From Rikenellaceae bacterium (GTDB lineage Bacteria; Bacteroidota; Bacteroidia; Bacteroidales; Rikenellaceae): a stretch of DNA of 53,353 bases. Position 1 is the first letter of the stretch. Each line of letters begins with the position of its first letter. The stretch spans positions 1 to 53,353 of the forward strand of contig SUZH01000006.1 of assembly GCA_015060045.1 (NCBI GenBank), read 5' to 3'. A model generated the notes under the pieces. It saw nothing but the letters and a program-made list of their open reading frames with translations. It was not told the origin of the DNA and made no database searches. The position numbers and the translations under genes were made by a program. Positions 15,679-24,717 of this stretch are shown piece by piece.

Positions 15679-17610
15679 ATGAGCGAAACAAAACTATACG
15701 AGGTCTTGCGCCGCTATTGGGGCTATGAGGAGTTTCGACCCATGCAGAAGGAGATCATCCTTTCGGTCATGGCGGGTCGTGACACCCTGGCTCTGATGCC
15801 TACCGGTGGCGGCAAATCGCTGACGTACCAGGTACCCACGATGGCACGCGACGGATTATGCATTGTCGTGACCCCGCTCATCGCCCTCATGAAGGACCAG
15901 GTGGATAACCTGCGACGACGGGGCATCCAGGCGGTAGCCATCCACTCAGGCCTTTCGCCGCAGGAGATCGATCGTCTGCTCGACAACTGTGCCTATGGCT
16001 CGGTGAAATTTCTCTACATCGCCCCCGAGCGCATTGCGACCGAGCTGTTTTTGACGCGCGTGGCGAAGATGCGGCTCTCGCTCATTGCCGTCGATGAAGC
16101 ACACTGTATTTCGCAGTGGGGCTATGATTTCCGCCCCTCCTACCTACGCATTGCCGAGCTGCGTCGTGCCCATCCCGAGGTGCCGATTCTGGCCCTCACG
16201 GCCTCGGCGACGGAGTTGGTCACGCAGGACATCATGGAGAACCTCAACTTCCCCGCCCCTAACCTTTTGCGAAGCAGCTTCCTGCGTCCCAACCTTTCGT
16301 ACAGCGTCCGCCACACGGAGGACAAGAACGAGCAGTTGTTGCGCCTGGTGAACAACGTGGCAGGTTGCGGCATCGTCTATGTCCGCACACGCGAGGCGAC
16401 CGAGCAGGTGGCCGAGTTCCTTCGCTCGGAGGGCATCTCTGCCACAGCCTACCACGGCGGTATGGCCCATGCCGAGCGCTCGATCCGCCAAGAGGAGTGG
16501 ATTCGGGGTGAGGTGCGCGTCATGGTGGCTACCAACGCCTTCGGCATGGGTATCGACAAGCCCGACGTCAGGTTTGTGGTACACTATACGATGTGCGATT
16601 CACTGGAGAGCTACTACCAGGAGGCGGGACGTGCCGGTCGTGACGGCCAGCGCGCCTATGCCCTACTGCTGGTATCGGCCGACGACAATCCGCGTCTGGT
16701 GCGCCGCTTCGAGCAGGAGTTCCCGCCGCTGGAGCGCGTCAAAGAGATCTACGACCAGATCTGCTCCTACCTGCAGGTGGCCGTGGGTGATGGCAAGGGA
16801 TTCGCCTTTCAGTTCAACATCTTCGACTTCTGCGCCCGCCACCACTACTACGAGGGGATGGTCAGTTGTGCCCTAAAACTCCTGCAACTCAACGGCTACA
16901 TGACCTTGACCGATGCCCAGGAGAATCCGGCACGCATCCTATTCACGGTCAGCCGCGACGACCTCTATCGTCTGCGCCTCAACCGCAACGAGTTAGACCC
17001 CTTTATCCGTGTTCTGCTGCGCCTTTACCACGGCGTTTTCAACGATTTCAAGCCCATCGACGAGCGCGAAATTGCCACCTGGAGCGGCTACACGATCGAA
17101 CGCGTCCGCGAGCTGTTGCGCCGTCTGTGGCAGCTGCGCGTGATTCGATACATTCCCTCCAATCGCTCGCCGATTCTCTACCTCAACGAGGAGCGCCTGC
17201 AGAAGGAGGATCTCTACATCGCACCTGAGACCTACTCGCGTCGCAAGGAGCTGATGATGGAGCGTTTCGAGCAGATGCTCCACTACACCCAAAACGAGGA
17301 TCAGTGTCGCAGCGAACTGCTCGACCACTACTTCGGTTCGAAGGCCGAACACCGTTGCGGCATCTGCGACATCTGCCTGCGCCGCAAGCGCGAGGAGCGT
17401 CAAAAGCGGGGCGAAGAGCAGCCCGACACGGAGCACCTTCGCCAAACGATCCTCACCCGCCTAAAGCAGGCGCCGAGCGATCCGCGCACCGTGACGCACC
17501 ACCTCGCCTGCTCGCCCGAACGGGCCACGGAGCTGCTCCACACACTCCTCGAGGAGCAAAAGATCGCCTATACGGCGGAGGGGTTGCTAAAAATTAGCGA
17601 TCAGCAGTAG
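15679..17610 (+). CDS. recQ: ATP-dependent DNA helicase RecQ
   Basis: This 643-aa protein has the RecQ helicase core: Walker A TGGGKS, DEAH box (VDEAHCISQWG), motif V/VI (FGMGIDKPDV, QEAGRAGRDG) and the zinc-binding RQC part with four cysteines (QCRSELLDHYFG to CGICDIC). The RQC winged helix is present. The C-terminus is short and no HRDC domain is evident, as in many Bacteroidota RecQ paralogues. It unwinds DNA 3'-5' in repair and recombination. The start at 15679 is supported by the -7 element at 15664. The following exonuclease gene starts 36 bp later from its own -7 element. Confidence 0.95.
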   Translation: MSETKLYEVLRRYWGYEEFRPMQKEIILSVMAGRDTLALMPTGGGKSLTYQVPTMARDGLCIVVTPLIALMKDQVDNLRRRGIQAVAIHSGLSPQEIDRLLDNCAYGSVKFLYIAPERIATELFLTRVAKMRLSLIAVDEAHCISQWGYDFRPSYLRIAELRRAHPEVPILALTASATELVTQDIMENLNFPAPNLLRSSFLRPNLSYSVRHTEDKNEQLLRLVNNVAGCGIVYVRTREATEQVAEFLRSEGISATAYHGGMAHAERSIRQEEWIRGEVRVMVATNAFGMGIDKPDVRFVVHYTMCDSLESYYQEAGRAGRDGQRAYALLLVSADDNPRLVRRFEQEFPPLERVKEIYDQICSYLQVAVGDGKGFAFQFNIFDFCARHHYYEGMVSCALKLLQLNGYMTLTDAQENPARILFTVSRDDLYRLRLNRNELDPFIRVLLRLYHGVFNDFKPIDEREIATWSGYTIERVRELLRRLWQLRVIRYIPSNRSPILYLNEERLQKEDLYIAPETYSRRKELMMERFEQMLHYTQNEDQCRSELLDHYFGSKAEHRCGICDICLRRKREERQKRGEEQPDTEHLRQTILTRLKQAPSDPRTVTHHLACSPERATELLHTLLEEQKIAYTAEGLLKISDQQ

Positions 17611-17630
17611 CGCTTTCCCGATTTATTGCG

Positions 17631-17638
17631 TACCTTTG
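17631..17638 (+). promoter_or_regulatory. -7 element of the exonuclease-rlmI operon
   Basis: TACCTTTG is a perfect TAnnTTTG and sits 8 bp before the ATG at 17647, inside a longer open frame. This implies a leaderless or nearly leaderless transcript. Confidence 0.55.
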
Positions 17639-17646
17639 CAGGCAAG

Positions 17647-18252
17647 ATGAGTAGACCCCAAAGCACATATTTCATCCCCAAGATCGACAACGAGCAGACG
17701 GCCGCATTGCCGGCGCTCGAGTTTCGAGGCGAGATCCGTATCATCGACCGCGAGGAGCAGATCGAAGAGGCGTGTCGCTACCTCAATGCGCATCCCGCTA
17801 TCGGTTTCGATACCGAGACGCGCCCCTCGTTCAAGGCGGGTGTCAGCTATCGGGTGTCGCTCCTGCAACTCTCCACGGAGGAGCGTTGCTACCTCTTCCG
17901 ATTGAACAAAACACCTCTGACCAAACCGATTTTGCGACTGCTGGAGAATCCTGCCATTAAGAAGATTGGCGCCGATGTAGCGGGCGATCTCCGTTCTCTC
18001 AGGCAGTTACGCCACTTCCGCGATGGCGGGTTCATCGACCTGCAAACCATCGCCCAGGAGTGGGGTATCGAGGAGAAGAGCCTGAGAAAACTCTCGGCCA
18101 TCGTCCTTGGCAAGCGCGTTTCGAAGGCGCAACGCCTGAGTAATTGGGAGAGTGCCACCTTGACCGACAAGCAGCAACTCTACGCAGCCACCGATGCTTG
18201 GGCCTCGCTGCGCATCTATGAGAAGCTCATGCAAACACCGAAAAATAAGTAA
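17647..18252 (+). CDS. 3'-5' exonuclease (DEDD family, RNase D/WRN-like)
   Basis: This 201-aa protein is a stand-alone 3'-5' exonuclease domain. It shows the DEDDy motifs: GFDTETRP (Exo I), a middle ADVAGDLRSL segment (Exo II) and YAATDAWASL (Exo III, with the Tyr of the DEDDy type). It lacks the HRDC domain of RNase D. The substrate (DNA or RNA) cannot be decided. It lies between recQ and rlmI, 6 bp before the latter. The start at 17647 follows the -7 element. Confidence 0.9.
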   Translation: MSRPQSTYFIPKIDNEQTAALPALEFRGEIRIIDREEQIEEACRYLNAHPAIGFDTETRPSFKAGVSYRVSLLQLSTEERCYLFRLNKTPLTKPILRLLENPAIKKIGADVAGDLRSLRQLRHFRDGGFIDLQTIAQEWGIEEKSLRKLSAIVLGKRVSKAQRLSNWESATLTDKQQLYAATDAWASLRIYEKLMQTPKNK

Positions 18253-18258
18253 TACAAG

Positions 18259-19458
18259 ATGATACCGCAAATTGTTCTTCGCCGCGGCAAGGAGGAGTCG
18301 CTCCTGCGCCGTCACCCCTGGATCTTCTCGGGTGCGATCGACCACATCAAGGCTGAGTCCGAAACCGAAATCCGCGAGGGTGCGTTGGTCGAGGTCTATA
18401 CGCGCAGTGGCGATTTTATCGCACAGGGTCACTACCAGATCGGTTCGATTGCCGTGCGTGTGCTCTCGTTCGAGCAGGAGGAGATTGACCAGGCGTGGTG
18501 GAATCACCGCATCGCCGTGGCCTATGACGTGCGCCGTACGCTGGGGCTGACGGATTGCGAGGATACAACCTGCTACCGACTGATCCATGGCGAGGGAGAC
18601 TCGTTGCCGGGTCTGGTGGTTGATATTTACGGATCGACGGCCGTCGTGCAGTGCCACTCGGTGGGTATGTATCGCTCGCGCCAGGCCATTGCCGAGGCGA
18701 TTCGTACGACCTACGGCGAGCGCATCACGGCCATCTACGACAAATCGTCGCAGACACTCCCCTACAAGGCCGACCTGGGTGCCGTGGATGGCTACCTATG
18801 GGGCTCGTCGGAGAAACCCTCGCAGGTGGTATTGGAGCACGGGCTGCAGTTTGCCGTGAACTGGGAGGAGGGTCAAAAGACGGGCTTCTTCCTCGATCAG
18901 CGCGAGAACCGCGAGTTGGTGAAGCGCTACTCAAAGGGGCGCACCGTACTCAACACCTTCTGCTACACGGGCGGCTTCTCGGTCTATGCAGCCGAGGGTG
19001 GTGCCGTGGAGGTTTGCTCGGTCGATTCGTCGGAGCGCGCCGTGCACCTCGCCGCCGAGAACATGAAGCTCAACTTTGGCGATCGGATTCCCCACTCGGA
19101 GGTGGCCGCCGATGCCGTAGAATACCTGCGTAACATCGGCTCGAAGTATGACTTGATCATCCTCGATCCTCCCGCCTTTGCCAAGCATCACAAGGTGCTC
19201 GGAAACGCCATGCAGGGTTACAAGCGCCTCAACGCGCGCGCCATTTCGCAGATCAAGCCGGGCGGCATTCTCTTCACCTTCTCCTGCTCGCAGGCCGTCT
19301 CCAAGGAGTTGTTCCGCACGACCGTCTTCTCGGCTGCCGCTATCGCCGGCCGCAAGGTTCGTATCCTGCACCAGCTCACCCAGCCCGCCGACCACCCGAT
19401 CAACATCTACCACCCCGAGGGCGAGTACTTGAAGGGGTTGGTGCTCTACGTTGAGTAG
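18259..19458 (+). CDS. rlmI: 23S rRNA (cytosine-C5)-methyltransferase, RlmI-like
   Basis: This 399-aa protein has an N-terminal PUA domain (about residues 1-75), a central linker, and a Rossmann SAM-methyltransferase domain with NTFCYTGGFSVYAA (SAM-binding motif I) and ILDPPAFAK (catalytic motif IV). This order is that of RlmI, which makes m5C1962 in E. coli 23S rRNA. RlmI itself uses a Cys in a later motif: FTFSCSQAVS supplies it here. It is in an operon with the exonuclease. Its TAG is followed at once by a composite palindromic element. Confidence 0.92.
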   Translation: MIPQIVLRRGKEESLLRRHPWIFSGAIDHIKAESETEIREGALVEVYTRSGDFIAQGHYQIGSIAVRVLSFEQEEIDQAWWNHRIAVAYDVRRTLGLTDCEDTTCYRLIHGEGDSLPGLVVDIYGSTAVVQCHSVGMYRSRQAIAEAIRTTYGERITAIYDKSSQTLPYKADLGAVDGYLWGSSEKPSQVVLEHGLQFAVNWEEGQKTGFFLDQRENRELVKRYSKGRTVLNTFCYTGGFSVYAAEGGAVEVCSVDSSERAVHLAAENMKLNFGDRIPHSEVAADAVEYLRNIGSKYDLIILDPPAFAKHHKVLGNAMQGYKRLNARAISQIKPGGILFTFSCSQAVSKELFRTTVFSAAAIAGRKVRILHQLTQPADHPINIYHPEGEYLKGLVLYVE

Positions 19459-19618
19459 AGTTGAAAGTTGAAAATTAATAGCTGATTGCTTAAATTTCCA
19501 AGACAGCTCAACAAAAAATGGGAGATAGCCACCGGTTTAGGCTATCTCCCATATTTTTTTGTTGAGCGAATGAAAGCCCGAAAAAACTTTCAACTCTCAA
19601 CTTTTAACTTTCAACTTA
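19459..19618. repeat. Composite palindromic element, copy 2 (minus orientation)
   Basis: It has the same architecture as copy 1. GCTCAAC (19506-19512) pairs with GTTGAGC (19561-19567), the core stem is 19519-19530 with 19540-19551, and the outer 7-bp-period arms are 19459-19477 and 19585-19618. The long arm is on the right, so the element is inverted relative to copy 1. It fills the rlmI-yidC convergent junction between both stop codons. Confidence 0.9.
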
Positions 19619-21568
19619 CTTGCGCTGCTTCTGCTGCATCTCCTGCATGCGCATCAGCTCCTCGTAACGCTGCTGGAACTTCGACTTCTTGCCCTTCGAC
19701 TTCTTGGCAGCATTGCTCTCCATAGCCAGACGAATCTTATCGTCATCGACCATGCGACGCACGATGTAGGTCTGTGCGATGGTCAAGAGGTTCGACAAGA
19801 GGTAGTAGTAGCAAAGGCCACTGGCGTAGCTGTTGAACCAAAAGACGAGCATGAGCGGCATCATGTAGACCATCATAAACTTCATACCCGGCATCTGCGG
19901 CTGCGACGACGAGGTCTGCTTGTAGTTGATGTAGGAGAAGGCGAAGGTCGATGCGGCCATCAAGAGGGTGAACAGCGAGACGTGATCCCCATAGAAGGGA
20001 ATCGAGAACGGCAGGTTCAGCACACTGTCATACGACGAAAGGTCATGTGCCCAGAGGAACGACTCGCCACGCAACTCGATCGAAGCGGGGAAGAAGCGGA
20101 ACATGGCGATCAGAATCGGCATCTGGATCAACATCGGGAGGCAACCACCCATCGGGTTGATGCCCGCCTTCTTGTAGAGATCCATCGTCGCCTGCTGACG
20201 CTTCATGGCATCCTCCTGCTTGGGATATTTGGCTGCAATGGCATCCATCTCGGGCTTCACCAGGCGCATCTTGGCCATCGAGACATAGCTCTTGTAGGTC
20301 AGCGGCGAGATAATCAGACGGATCAGCACGGCCAGAATCAGGATAATGATACCGAACGAGGCGATGTGGTTGCGCAACAGGTCAAAGACCGGAATCACCA
20401 CCCAGCGGTTGATCCAGCCGAAGATACCCCAGCCCAGCGGAATGACACGCTCCAGGTAGAGGTCATCATCCTCCGTCACGCTCACCTTACGCAGCACCGA
20501 GTAGCGGTTCGGACCGAAGTAGAAGGCCATGTCATATCCCTCGGTGGTCGAGTTGTAGGCCAGCGACGACTGCAGGCTGAACTCCTTCATGTAACCCGAG
20601 CCCGGCTCGGCCGTATCGAAGGCCATATTGGCACCCTGCAGACCCTCGGGTACGATCAGTGCCGACGAGAAGAACTGCTGCTTGAAGTCCACCCAATCCA
20701 GCTCGGTCGACGTATCGTCATCCTTGAAGCCCTCGCTCATACCCAGCTCCTCGATCGAATCCTCACCCACGTGATGGTAGGCCAGCGTCGTGTAGAGGTT
20801 CTCGTTCGTGAAACCACGCTCGTTCTGATACGTGCGGCTCGACCACTCGACACCGATCGACGTCTGATTCGAAAGGAAGGGGGTCATATCCTTCATGCGC
20901 ACGTCGAAATCGACGAGGTAGTCGCGCTCGGGCGTGGCCGTATTATATATAAGGTAGCGGTACTCCAGCGCAGCGGCAGGAGCTACGGGCAGGCTCATCG
21001 TCACCACCTGGGCGCCCTCCTCGTTGGTCGTCACGGGGGCAGCCACAAAGGTGTAGTCGGCCGTCTGAATCTTCAGATCGTGGAAACCACGGCGAACGAA
21101 GAAGGTGAGGTTGAAACGCTCGGCCTCGGGGTCGAACATCTGCACCAACTCCGTGCGCGCATCGCGCGGGCCATACTTCGTGTACTCCTTCAGCTCCACG
21201 GCCTTGATCTGACCGCCTCGCGTCGAGAAGGTAATCTTCATCACCTCGTTCTCCACCGTAAACTCCGCTGCCTCGGCTTGCTCGGCCGAAGCCAGCTCCG
21301 CACCTAACAGCTCCACGCGGCGAGCATAGGCGCTCTCAGCCTCGCTCATCGCGGTCTCGGGGACAAGGGTCGTCTGCTCGCCTACGGCCTCAACGGCGGT
21401 CGTATCGACCACCACCTCGGGCATCGTGGCAGCCTTCACCGAATCCTGGTAGGCATTATAGGCAGCCAACTCCTCTTGATAACGCTTCTGCTCCTTGCCG
21501 TTGAGGTAGGCAAAGCCTACAAAGACCAACGCCAGGACGACGAAGCCTAAAAGTGTCTTTTTGTCCAT
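19616..21568 (-). CDS. yidC: Membrane protein insertase YidC
   Basis: This 650-aa protein matches the long Gram-negative YidC. It has an N-terminal signal-anchor, a large periplasmic domain (about residues 80-370), then the conserved 60-kDa insertase core with five membrane segments (ISPLTYKSYVSMAKM, INPMGGCLPMLIQMPI), and a basic C-terminal tail for ribosome contact. It inserts inner-membrane proteins with or without SecYEG. It lies 52 bp downstream of a DUF349 gene on the same strand. The stop codon is the last triplet of the palindromic element. Confidence 0.97.
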   Translation of the reverse strand: MDKKTLLGFVVLALVFVGFAYLNGKEQKRYQEELAAYNAYQDSVKAATMPEVVVDTTAVEAVGEQTTLVPETAMSEAESAYARRVELLGAELASAEQAEAAEFTVENEVMKITFSTRGGQIKAVELKEYTKYGPRDARTELVQMFDPEAERFNLTFFVRRGFHDLKIQTADYTFVAAPVTTNEEGAQVVTMSLPVAPAAALEYRYLIYNTATPERDYLVDFDVRMKDMTPFLSNQTSIGVEWSSRTYQNERGFTNENLYTTLAYHHVGEDSIEELGMSEGFKDDDTSTELDWVDFKQQFFSSALIVPEGLQGANMAFDTAEPGSGYMKEFSLQSSLAYNSTTEGYDMAFYFGPNRYSVLRKVSVTEDDDLYLERVIPLGWGIFGWINRWVVIPVFDLLRNHIASFGIIILILAVLIRLIISPLTYKSYVSMAKMRLVKPEMDAIAAKYPKQEDAMKRQQATMDLYKKAGINPMGGCLPMLIQMPILIAMFRFFPASIELRGESFLWAHDLSSYDSVLNLPFSIPFYGDHVSLFTLLMAASTFAFSYINYKQTSSSQPQMPGMKFMMVYMMPLMLVFWFNSYASGLCYYYLLSNLLTIAQTYIVRRMVDDDKIRLAMESNAAKKSKGKKSKFQQRYEELMRMQEMQQKQRK

Positions 21569-21620
21569 CTCTTTTTTACTTTCTGCAATCTTGGTTTAGC
21601 AGGTTAAACTTCATTTTCGG

Positions 21621-23567
21621 CTACTCGTTTTGGCTATCGATCAGGCGGATCTTCTCGATCGCATCCTGCATCTGCAGTTTGGCCTTCTCGATGTTCTGCT
21701 TCACGTCAGCCACCAATGCCTCGGCATTCTTCGACTTGGAGAAGAAGCCGATGTTGTTCTCCAGCAGCGCGATCTCCTGCTCGAGCTGGCGAACCTTGTT
21801 GTAGAGCTTCTCGCGCTCGGACTGCATGCGACGCTCGCCGCCCTTCATCGTCGAGAGCTTCTCCTTGAAACGACCCATCTGGCGATCACGCTCCGAACCG
21901 CGCAACGTCTCGAAGAGCTTATCCACGGCCTGCTTGTAGCGCTTCTGGATCTGATCCTTCTGCTTGATAGGCACAAAGCCGATCTCACCCCAGCGACGCT
22001 GGAAGTCGCGGATCACCTCGTAGCTACCCGTCTTGACATCGGCTGCGGCCATCTCCTCCAGCAGGGCCAGCTTCTTCTCCAGGTTGGCAGCATGCTCATC
22101 GTCCACTGACGAGAAGTGGGCCGCCTTACGCTCGAAGAACTTATCGCATGCGGCGCGGAAGCGCTTCCACACCTGATCCGAGTGGCGACGCGACACCGCT
22201 CCGACCTCCTTCCAACGAGCCTGCAGGGCAATCAGTTCGTCGGTCGTAGCCTTCCAATCCTCGCTCATCTGCAACGCCTCGGCCTGCTCGCAAAGTTCCA
22301 CCTTGAGCTGCATGTTCTGCTCCATGTCGCTCTTGAAGTCGGCATAGTAGCCACGCTTAAGCTCGAAGAACTTGTCACACGCGGCACGGAAACGCTCGTA
22401 GATGCGGTTGTTGTCCTTCTTGGGGGCAAAGCCGATCGTCTTCCACGTCTTCTGAATCTCGAGCAGACGCTCCGAAGCCTTGTTCCACTCCTTTCGCGTG
22501 GTGAAGGGGGCCGTCGTCAGCTCCTCAGCAGCCACACACAATTCGGTCTTAAGCTCCAGGTTCTTCACCTGCTCGGCCTTCAGCCCCTCGAAGTGCTCCT
22601 GGTGCTGCTTGTTGATGCGGCTCGAAGCGGCCTTAAAGCGCTCCCAGAGCGACTCCTTGAACTCCATCGGTACGGGACCCGTCTCACGCCACTCGTCGTG
22701 CAGCTTCTGCAGCTTGTGGAACGCCTCGACAATCGAAGGCTCCAGCAAAAGGCTCTCGGCCTGCTCGCAAAGCGAAACCTTCTGCTCGTAGTTCTTCTTC
22801 AGATCCAGATCGCGCAGCTCCTTGTTGATCTTGATGAAGGAGTAGAAGTGCTCGACATGCAGGTTGTAGGTCTCCCACAAATCCTTTACGTTGGCCTGCG
22901 GTACGAGGCCCGTCTCCTTCCAGCGGTTCTGCAACTCGCGGAACTTCGTGAAGGTGTGGTTCAACGTCTCGTCCGACGAGATCAGCTCCTTCAGCTCTTC
23001 GATGATCTGCAGTTTGATCTTCAGGTTGGCCTCCTTCTCGGCATCGAGGTTCAAGATATAGTTGTCACGACGCTGGCGATACTCCTTGAAGAGCTCCTTC
23101 AGGCGATTCTCGGCCTCATCGGTCGGCACCACAAAGGTCTCCTCCGATCCTCCTGCCTCGATATGCTGACGGCGGGCAGCCTCGACCTCGGCGCGACGAA
23201 TGCGATAGAATGCCACCTTGATGGCATCGACCGTACGACGCAGGGCGGGTACGGGTTTCTCGTCGAGCTGTGCGGCCAAATAGTCGAGCAGTTCGCCCTT
23301 CGTCTTGCCGGCAAACTCGTCGTCGGCAACGGGGCTCTCCTCGGCCGCCTCCTCAGCGGTCTCCTCGCCCACCTCCAGGCCTGCTTCGCTGGCTGCCAAC
23401 GCAGCCTCTTCGTCCGCAAAATCTACCGCGGGGGTTGCCTCCTCCTCGGCAAGGGTCACTTCATCGGTTGCCACTACCTCTTCGGTCGTAGTCGTCTGCA
23501 CATCTTCAGCCGTTACGGGGCTGACTTGCTCCTCGGGAGCAGAAAGGATCTGGTTTTCAGTAGCCAT
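21621..23567 (-). CDS. DUF349 domain-containing protein
   Basis: This 648-aa cytoplasmic protein has an acidic, low-complexity N-terminus (about residues 1-85, rich in E/A/V) followed by tandem helical DUF349 repeats of about 70 residues, each with a W-x-x-G/I-pattern (for example RWKETGLVP, EWRETGPVP, TWKTIGFAP, RWKEVGAVS, RWGEIGFVP). That gives at least five repeats. The C-terminal 80 residues form a coiled coil. DUF349 proteins are of unknown function. The ATG at 23567 is chosen over one 7 codons upstream because it opens MATENQILSAPEEQ. It is upstream of yidC in an apparent operon with a promoter at 23664. Confidence 0.9.
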   Translation of the reverse strand: MATENQILSAPEEQVSPVTAEDVQTTTTEEVVATDEVTLAEEEATPAVDFADEEAALAASEAGLEVGEETAEEAAEESPVADDEFAGKTKGELLDYLAAQLDEKPVPALRRTVDAIKVAFYRIRRAEVEAARRQHIEAGGSEETFVVPTDEAENRLKELFKEYRQRRDNYILNLDAEKEANLKIKLQIIEELKELISSDETLNHTFTKFRELQNRWKETGLVPQANVKDLWETYNLHVEHFYSFIKINKELRDLDLKKNYEQKVSLCEQAESLLLEPSIVEAFHKLQKLHDEWRETGPVPMEFKESLWERFKAASSRINKQHQEHFEGLKAEQVKNLELKTELCVAAEELTTAPFTTRKEWNKASERLLEIQKTWKTIGFAPKKDNNRIYERFRAACDKFFELKRGYYADFKSDMEQNMQLKVELCEQAEALQMSEDWKATTDELIALQARWKEVGAVSRRHSDQVWKRFRAACDKFFERKAAHFSSVDDEHAANLEKKLALLEEMAAADVKTGSYEVIRDFQRRWGEIGFVPIKQKDQIQKRYKQAVDKLFETLRGSERDRQMGRFKEKLSTMKGGERRMQSEREKLYNKVRQLEQEIALLENNIGFFSKSKNAEALVADVKQNIEKAKLQMQDAIEKIRLIDSQNE

Positions 23568-23663
23568 GATAGTATGGATTGTTCTCAATCCGGTTTTAAG
23601 GGGTTAAAAAGTTCAGGCTCTACACGCGTACACGCGTCGTGCGCATACGTATATACAATGCGA

Positions 23664-23695
23664 CAAATATAGCGAAAATTCCGCATCCGAAGAAA
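23664..23695 (-). promoter_or_regulatory. Promoter of the DUF349-yidC operon
   Basis: On the minus strand, -7 TATATTTG (23664-23671, perfect) is 20 bp from TTTC (23692-23695), a one-mismatch -33. It gives a leader of about 90 nt, which contains a repeated ACGCGT/ACACGCG patch of unknown role. Confidence 0.6.
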
Positions 23696-23781
23696 GCTTT
23701 TTCCTTAATTTTTTGTATCTTCGTGGCAAAGATGGCAATTGGGAGGCTTTATCCCCTTGCCGACACCAGCACCAACGCACT

Positions 23782-24450
23782 ATGAGTCACCGCATTCTAC
23801 TCGTCGACGACGAACCCGATATCCTGGAGTTTGTCAGCTACAATCTCCAGCGCGAGGGTTACACCGTCCGCACAGCCCCGAACGGTGCGGAGGCACTTGC
23901 CGTAGCCGCCGAGTTCCACCCGCATCTGATCCTGCTCGACCGCATGATGCCCGTCATGGATGGCGTGGAGACCTGCCGCGCCCTGCGCAACGACCCCAAG
24001 CTGGCCCATACGCACGTAGTCTTTCTCTCGGCCCTCGGCGAGGAGGCCGAGCAGCTCTCGGGATTCGATGCCGGCGCTGACGACTACCTCTCCAAGCCGA
24101 TCGCCATGAAACTCCTGGTCAGCCGCGTACAGGCCATCCTCAAGCGCATCAACCCCACCGAAGAAGCGCAACAACAACCAACTGATGTACAGCTCGATCC
24201 GAACCGCCATACGGTTATTTGCCGGGGCGAGGAGATCCAGCTTCCGAGGAAGGAGTTTGCCCTGCTCGAGCTACTGATCGAACATGAGGGCGAGCTGATT
24301 ACCCGCGAGGAGATCTACACCAAAATCTGGGGACGCGAGGTGATCGTAGGCGACCGCACGATCGATGTACACATCCGCAAATTGCGCCAAAAAATCGGCG
24401 AGGAGCATATCCAAACGATCAAGGGTGTCGGGTATATGTTTGTCCGCTAA
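23782..24450 (+). CDS. OmpR/PhoB-family response regulator
   Basis: This 222-aa protein has an N-terminal receiver domain (VDDEPD acidic pocket, phospho-acceptor D53 in LLDRMMP, and the K of SKPIAMK) and a C-terminal winged-helix DNA-binding domain (REEIYTKIWG, DRTIDVHIRKLRQKIG, IKGVGYMFV). It should bind DNA as a dimer when phosphorylated. No histidine kinase gene lies next to it, so the partner is elsewhere. The ATG at 23782 (MSHRILLVDDE) is chosen because the longer frame has a TTG start and no homologous N-terminus. A weak -7 like sequence (TATCTTCG, 23716-23723) lies upstream. Confidence 0.93.
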   Translation: MSHRILLVDDEPDILEFVSYNLQREGYTVRTAPNGAEALAVAAEFHPHLILLDRMMPVMDGVETCRALRNDPKLAHTHVVFLSALGEEAEQLSGFDAGADDYLSKPIAMKLLVSRVQAILKRINPTEEAQQQPTDVQLDPNRHTVICRGEEIQLPRKEFALLELLIEHEGELITREEIYTKIWGREVIVGDRTIDVHIRKLRQKIGEEHIQTIKGVGYMFVR

Positions 24451-24459
24451 TGCCGAAAA

Positions 24460-24635
24460 CCTATCAATTTAGAATTATAAAGGGTACTAAAGGCATTAAG
24501 GCATATAGGCGACTAAGGAAATCTTGGTCGCTTTTTTAGTCCCCTTTAGCCCACTTAGCTGCCCTTTAATCTACTTCCCGGCACCTCAAACGCTCCCATT
24601 TTGAATTTTGAATTCTAAATTTTGAATTAAAATTT
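24460..24635. repeat. Intergenic element with heptad-repeat arm and internal inverted repeats
   Basis: From 24598 to 24635 there are five 7-bp units of the ATTTTGA type. The opposite arm near 24464-24480 shares AATTTAGAATT in inverted orientation. Between them A/G-rich and C/T-rich stretches (ACTAAAGG and CCTTTAG type) can fold into several hairpins. It lies after the response-regulator stop codon and before the ackA promoter, and its right end overlaps the ackA -33 element. Confidence 0.65.
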
Positions 24636-24664
24636 GTCCGACCGCAAATTTTTACCTATCTTTA
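24633..24664 (+). promoter_or_regulatory. Promoter of ackA-ptb
   Basis: TTTG (24633-24636), then 20 bp, then TATCTTTA (24657-24664), one mismatch from TAnnTTTG. The leader is about 48 nt. Confidence 0.7.
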
Positions 24665-24717
24665 AGGGATGATTTCGATATAACAGAAAATTTCACAAAA
24701 TAAAACTACTTTAAGCA

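Noticed and set aside
15637..15681. Longer start for recQ at 15637 (and similar extensions of the exonuclease, rmuC and response regulator genes)
   Set aside because: The extensions begin at non-ATG codons or run through a -7 promoter element or unrelated sequence. Conserved family N-termini begin at the later ATG.
22116..23672. A 518-codon open frame opposite the DUF349 gene
   Set aside because: The Leu-rich product mirrors the helical repeats on the other strand. It has no start signal and no family.
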